From positions 1 to 6,082 of the forward strand of contig JAGAIK010000278.1 of NCBI GenBank assembly GCA_017626625.1: a stretch of 6,082 nt of DNA, read 5' to 3'. Position 1 is the stretch's first letter. Each line of letters starts with the position of its first letter. A program made the translations under genes and the position numbers. Shown in pieces: positions 6,061-6,082 of this stretch. The notes beneath the pieces are model-generated. The model was not told the DNA's origin. It did not search any database and saw nothing but the letters and a program-made list of their open reading frames with translations. Origin of the DNA: Roseburia sp. GTDB lineage: Bacteria > Bacillota > Clostridia > Lachnospirales > Lachnospiraceae.

Positions 6061-6082
6061 TATTCTACTTTCCGGCACAAAC

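Noticed and set aside
6062..6067. TAGAAT as a -10 box for the response regulator
   Set aside because: It would start the transcript inside the ribosome binding site, and the -35 region is not recognisable; the real promoter is probably outside the window.
1..6082. A defence or other novel multi-gene system built around the SNF2 ATPase
   Set aside because: The flanking genes are a standard two-component pair and a riboswitch-controlled Mn exporter, each with its own promoter or terminator; no nuclease, methylase, phage or transposon component is present.

Overview
The window looks like ordinary chromosome from a low-to-mid GC Firmicute, most likely a Clostridia/Lachnospiraceae-type gut anaerobe. 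This is inferred from the gene families, the strong AGGAGG-type ribosome binding sites, sigma-A-like promoters, hairpin-plus-U-tract terminators and a Mn2+ riboswitch. No identity search was possible. Every supported gene lies on the minus strand, so transcription runs from right to left.

Region by region in the direction of transcription: (1) 6050-4008 is a two-component operon, an OmpR/PhoB-type response regulator followed with no gap by a PhoR-like membrane histidine kinase. It ends at a 20-bp perfect-stem intrinsic terminator (3956-4008) that begins on the kinase stop codon. (2) 3883-590 is a large single-chain SWIM zinc finger + SNF2-associated domain + SNF2 ATPase/helicase. It has its own extended -10 promoter, and its start is better placed at the second in-frame ATG (3883) than at the first (3901). 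(3) 589-182 holds no gene but is densely regulatory. It contains a near-consensus promoter, a yybP-ykoY Mn2+ riboswitch aptamer, a transcription terminator that shares sequence with the aptamer's closing stem, a second hairpin and a strong ribosome binding site. (4) 181-1 is the first 60 codons of an MntP-type manganese exporter, cut by the window edge.

The riboswitch and mntP form a self-contained metal homeostasis unit. Mn2+ binding should stabilise the aptamer, prevent the terminator and allow synthesis of the exporter. The two-component system and the SNF2 protein are separate transcription units and need not be functionally linked to it. The SNF2 gene has no convincing terminator of its own, so its read-through would run into the riboswitch terminator.

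I found no mobile element, CRISPR array, tRNA/rRNA or defence-island signature. The most interesting points are the overlapping aptamer/terminator layout, its possible effect on SNF2 read-through, and an unexplained palindrome and partial repeat in the mntP leader. No evidently new system is visible.
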